The notes under the pieces were generated by a model that was not told where the DNA came from, did not search any database, and was given only the letters and a program-made list of their open reading frames with translations. From assembly GCF_905171765.1 (NCBI RefSeq), contig NC_053392.1:372568463-372632462 (forward strand): a stretch of 64,000 nucleotides of DNA, in the 5' to 3' direction. Every line of letters begins with the position of its first letter. Position 1 is the stretch's first letter. This document shows positions 52,418-58,400 of the stretch, in pieces. The position numbers and the translations under genes were made by a program. Source of the DNA: Bufo bufo. Taxonomy: Eukaryota > Chordata > Amphibia > Anura > Bufonidae.

Positions 52418-52483
<66 letters not shown>

Positions 52484-55400
52484 GTTAAACCATCAAGTGC
52501 ATTCAGTGGCATACAGAAAATAACCTGGCAAGTACAGGAATACAGTATTTGTAAATTGATTGTGCTTAACAACAGACTTGTTTCCTGTAAATTAAAGCCT
52601 AGATGACAGTTCAAGCCCACGTCCTGTCCTTTAACATATTTTGTTAACACTTAGAATGATTAACATGAAAGACAAGTCTGTTAGGCTACATGCACACGAC
52701 CGTGCCGCAAAAAACGGAAGCCGCCCGTGTGCCTTCCGCAATTTGCGGAACGGAACGGGCGGCCCATTGTAGACATGCCTATTCTTGTCCACAAAACGGA
52801 CAAGAATAAAACATTCTATATTTTTTTTGCGGGGCCACGGAAAACGGCGGCTCAGATGCGGACCCAAACAACGGCCGTGTGCATGAGGCCTTAGAAAGCT
52901 GAAATCTGCACTATATGGTCATCTTAAAATGGTTGCCTGAGATAATTAAAATTCTCAGACAAACCCTACAATGTGTTAAAATAATAAAAACATCATATAC
53001 TGTACTTACTCTTTACTTCAGCTCTGTTCTGTGTGGCGCTTCTCCAATACTCCTGCCACTGTTTGTTTTCCTACAGCAGCGGTAACCTCTACAGCCAATC
53101 GCTGTCAGCAGCAGCCTAAAGTCAACATTGCAAACTACTGTGACATGCTTGGATTCTGCACCTCACCGCTACAGCCAATCACTGTCCTCAGCTGTAGATT
53201 GCTGATGACAATGATTGGCTGCAGCGGTCATGTGCAGTAACCAAGAAAATGAATCAGCCAGCACTCATTCAGTGCATGCCGCACGGGATAGAACGAAGCA
53301 ATCTCCACTTGTAATATAGAAGAAATCCCAGCAGTCGTGTCTTGACAATTAGTTATGATGTTTTATTGCATCAAATCAATGTGTCCTACAACCAGGATGC
53401 GTTTCGGCAAGCATGCCTTTATCAACAGGTAGTTTCAGTAACCAGGCAGGTATATCTAATGGTTTCCTGTATAGGTTTCAGAATAGTCTAGCTACACCAT
53501 TGCTTGCATAAAATATACACTTGTATACATATATTTGACTTTTAACAACATATTTTCATCTTCAAGTGTCTAATCTTTCAGAATGTGTTTTTCAGTTGAC
53601 TATGCAGAGCTTGCAAAGAACCTATCAGTAAGTACAAATCCAATCTGATTTACTGTGTATGTTCCATGATTTATGCCACTAATCTAAATTACAGCAAGAT
53701 TTATGTGCTCTTTTACATAAATTGATAATGCTGTTTGGTGTACACAGACACCACATATTAATTGCTGTGTATCGGTGTAACATGAACATGGTAATGGATC
53801 AGAAAATATTGTTAACAATCAACATTAAGGGTTTTTTCCTTGATTTAGAGTCACTGTACTTTCACACAACTTTATATACACTCACCTAAAGAATTATTAG
53901 GAACACCTGTTCTATTTCTCATTAATGCAATTATCTAGTCAACCAATCACATGGCAGTTGCTTCAATGCATTTAGGGGGGTGGTCCTGGTCAAGACAATC
54001 TCCTAAACTCCAAACTGAATGTCAGAATGGGAAAGAAAGGTGATTTAAGCAATTTTGAGCGTGGCATGGTTTTGGTGCCAGACGGGCCGGTCTGAGTATT
54101 TCACAATCTGCTCAGTTACTGAGATTTTCACGCACAACCATTTCTAGGGTTTACAAAGAATGGTGTGAAAAGGGAAAAACATCCAGTATGCGGCAGTCCT
54201 GTGGGCAAAAATGCCTTGTGGATGCTAGAGGTCAGAGGAGAATGGGCCGGCTGATTCAAGCTGATAGAAGAGCAAAGTTGACTGAAATAACCACTCGTTA
54301 CAACCGAGGTATGCAGCAAAGCATTTGTGAAGCCACAACACGCACAACCTTGAGGCGGATGGGCTACAACAGCAGAAGACCCCACCGGGTACCACTCATC
54401 TCCACTACAAATAGGAAAAAGAGGCTACAATTTGCACAAGCTCACCAAAATTGGACTGTGAAAGACTGGAAAAATGTTGCCTGGTCTGATGAGTCTCGAT
54501 TTCTGTTGAGACATTCAAATGGAGTCCGAATTTGGCGTAAACAGAATGAGAACATGTATCCATTCTCTGATGGCTACTTCCAGCAGGATAATGCACCATG
54601 TCACAAAGCTCGAATCATTTCAAATTGGTTTCTTGAACATGACAATGAGTTCACGGTACTAAAATGGCCCCCACAGTCACCAGATCTCAACCCAATAGAG
54701 CATCTTTGGGATGTGGTGGAACGGGAGCTTTGTGCCCTGGATGTGCATCCCTCAAATCTCCATCAACTGCAAGATGCTATCCTATCAATATGGGCCAACA
54801 TTTCTAAAGAATGCTATCAGCACCTTGTTGAATCAATGCCACATAGAATTAAGGCAGTTCTGAAGGCAAAAGGGGGTCCAACACCGTATTAGTATGGTGT
54901 TCCTAATAATTCTTTAGGTGAGTGTAAATGAATAGTACAAGCTACAACAAGAAACTTTGTAATATTTTTTATCAGTGAGAAACGACTAGTTCTTATGTTA
55001 TCATCTATTTACCTCCCAATACCAAACCCCCCTCACTAATTACTTTTCACTTTGAAAAATGCATTGACTACTTAAGACAGACTACTCCACAGGAGGATTA
55101 TACAGTCCTGATCAAAAGTTTAAGACCACTTGAAAAATGGCAAAAAAAATCATATTTTACATTGTTGGATCTTAACAAGGTTCCAAGTAGAGCTTCAACA
55201 TGCAACAAGAAGAAATGAGAGTGAGACAAAACATTTTTTGAGCATTCAATTAATTGAAAATAACGATTAAACTGAAACAGGCTGTTTTTCAGCTGATCCA
55301 AATTTTAGGACCACATGCCTTTAAAAGGTCCAAATCTGTGCAAAGATGTGGATTCATTGTCATTTTCTGTCAGGTAGTCACACGTTGTGATGCCAAAGGC

Positions 55401-58400
55401 CAAAAAACTCTCCCTTTTTGAACGTGGTCGGGTTGCTGAACTGCATAAGCAGGGTCTCTCACAGCGCGCCATCGCTGCTGAGGTGGGATGCAGTAAGACA
55501 GTCATTTGGAATTTCTTAAATGATCCTGAGGGTTATGGAACAAAAAAGTCAAGTGGAAGACCCAAAAAAATTTCATCAGCACTGAGCCGGAGGATCCAAT
55601 TGGCTGTCCGTCAAGACACTGGACGATCCTCGACCCAAATTAAGGCCCTTACTGGTGCTGACTGCAGCCCCATAACCATCAGACGGCATCTGAGACTGAA
55701 GGGCTTCAAAAACAAAAAACGTCTTCAAAGACCTTGTCTTCTTGAACCCACAGAACTGTTCGTTTGGACTTTGCAAGGGAGCACCAAACATGGGACATTC
55801 AAAGGTGGAAGAAAGTTTTATTCTCTGATGAGATTTTTTTTGACCTTGATGGTCCTGATGGTTTCCAAAGTTACCCGCATGACAAGCAGACCCCACTGAG
55901 ATGTTTTCTACGCGCCACAGTGGAGGGGTCGCCATAATGGTCTTGGGTGCTTTTTCCTTCAGTGGAACAATGGAGCTTCAGGAAGTGCAGGGTGTCAAAC
56001 GGCCGCTGGCTATGTCCAGATGTTGCAGAGAGCATTCCTCATGACTGAGGGCCCTTGTCTGTGTGGTAACGACTGGGTTTTTCAACAGGACAACACTACA
56101 GTACACAATGTCCGCAGGACAAGGGACTTCTTCCAGGAGAATAACATCACTCTTTTGGCCCATCCTGCGTGTTCCCCTGATCTAAATCCAATTGAGAACC
56201 TTTGGGGATGGATTGCAAGGGAAGTTTACAAAAATGGACAACAGTTCCAGACAGTAGTTGGCCTTTGTGCAGCCGTCTTCACCACTTGGAGAAATGATCC
56301 CACTCACCTCATGGAAACGCTTGCATCAAGCATGCCGAAACAAATTTTGGAAGTGATAAACAATAACGGCGGAGCTACTCATTACTGAGTTCATGTTTGG
56401 AAGTTCGATTTCTGTTTTGGGGGGTTTAGTTTTTTTTTGGAGGGAAGGTCCTAAACTTTTGATCAGCTGAAAAACAGCCTGTTTCAGTTTATTTGTTGTT
56501 TTCATTAAAATTGAATGCTCAAAAAATGTTTTGTCTCACTCCCATTTCTTCTTGTTGCATGTTGAAGCTCTACTTGGAACCTTGTTAAGATCCAGCCATG
56601 CTAAATATGATTTTTTGCCATTTTTCAAGTGGTCTTAAACTTTTGATCAGAACTGTATTACACATGTATACAAGTCTACTAAAGAGACTGCACATCTACA
56701 TAGGAGATTTATATTATAGCACAAGTACTAAATTCACAATCAATACAGGTCAGAGAGGTCAATGACCTCTCTATAAGGTCCTTCATGATCCTGGGGAATA
56801 CTTCTTTATGAGTAAGAGAAGCTTAGGAAGCAGCTTCTACTCTTTCTGTGTTCAGTGGATGGCTGCCACTTTCAGCCCACCATCTCTAAAAGAACTGGAA
56901 ACTAGATGTTTAGAATGTACAGAAGAAAACTGCTAATAAAAATGCCAGATATAAGTGATGTAGTGGCCAGAAAGTGTTATTTCTCATGTACACACACTGT
57001 ACTATTGATCAACGTTTATTGAAAGGTTAAGTACGCTTTAAATATTGATGGCAATCAATATTTGATCGGTGGCTTCCAGAGTTTGACTTAAGGGCTCATA
57101 CACATGAACATATTTTCTTTCTGTGCCAGTTCCATTTTTTTGCGGACCTTAGGCAAAACCATTCATTTAGATGTGTCCTCAAAAAAACTGAAGTTACTCC
57201 ATGCATTTTGTTTCCGTATGTCCGTTCCGCAAAGAAATAGAACATGTTCTATTGTCCGCATTGTGGACAAGGATAGGACTGTTCTATTAGGGGCCAGCTG
57301 TTCTGTTCCACAAAATACGGAATGTACACGGGTGTCATCCATACTTTTTGCGGGTCCGTGTTTTGTGGACTGCAAAATACATACTGTTGTGTGCATGAGC
57401 CCTAATCAGATGTTTTCAGGAACTGTTGTGTCATAGGCCTGTGGTGTCTTCGGCCTGTGACATCACATCCAACAGTCATTGGCTTTTGTGCAGCTCTGTC
57501 CTATTTCAGTGAATGGCACTGAACTGCAATACCAAACATGGCTACTATACAACGTATGACACTGTGCTGTGAAAAGGCGGCAGTGCTCATGCAAGCCCTG
57601 TGACCTTTTCATAAAGTTGATCAGCAGGGGTGCGCAAGTTGGACCCTCACCAATCTGATATTGACGACCTATCTTATTGACGATCTGATGACCTAATAGT
57701 TCAACAATCTTTTAACTAATGTTGACTTATATTTCATATTAGATCTTCAGAACATCAAGCTAATGTTTATAGCTAAATATCAAATAGTAAAAAAAGAATA
57801 ATCCTTTATTTCATCCGGGATAACATTCAGCAGAGCTCAACATGACAGCGGCGACGGCCGTTTTGCGCGGCATTGTGCTTCCTCGGGCCACTGGCGTCAT
57901 CCCGGATGAAATAAAGGATTATTTTTTTTTACTACATTGGTGAGTGCCACACTTATCATTTTCTACATATTGGACTATATTTATTGCTGTTGGGCTTGAG
58001 CACCACTATATTGTGCTGGAGGCACAGACGTGCGGTGGATCGTCAGTTGGTTTGCAGTCGAGACTGTTCAGAGTGTAGCAACTATGCCGCCTCCTCTTTT
58101 TCTCTTATTTTTTTTAAATGTTTATATAGCTATATCTGCAACCATGTGAGCTCCATACAACTGTCAGCATTAGACTAGGTTTACACCACCGTTTAATTTT
58201 CTGTTCTTCTGATCCATCTGGAGAAAAAAAAAAAAATCTGTATTTTAAACATTAATTATACTCAGTTATGCACATTTTTAGCTATATTTTAGATGGAAAA
58301 AATACTTTGGGTAGTACTTTTTTGGTCTAAAATAACGGATCTCAGACAGAATTGGCTAAAACGGATCCAAAATGTGCATAACTGAGCATAACGGATGCTT

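Larger units (their letters stand above)
46684..52418 (-). mobile_element. Penelope-like retroelement with an inverted terminal repeat copy
   Basis: Coding strand is minus. Order from its 5' end: an inverted pLTR copy (52418-51139), a partial direct pLTR tail (51138-50965), ORF1, the reverse transcriptase, a GIY-YIG endonuclease and the direct 3' pLTR (47870-46684). (TA)n runs lie on both sides. The GIY-YIG plus RT combination is specific to Penelope-like elements. The pLTR copies in opposite orientation match over about 1.18 kb, apparently with few differences. One frameshift separates RT from endonuclease. Confidence 0.92.
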
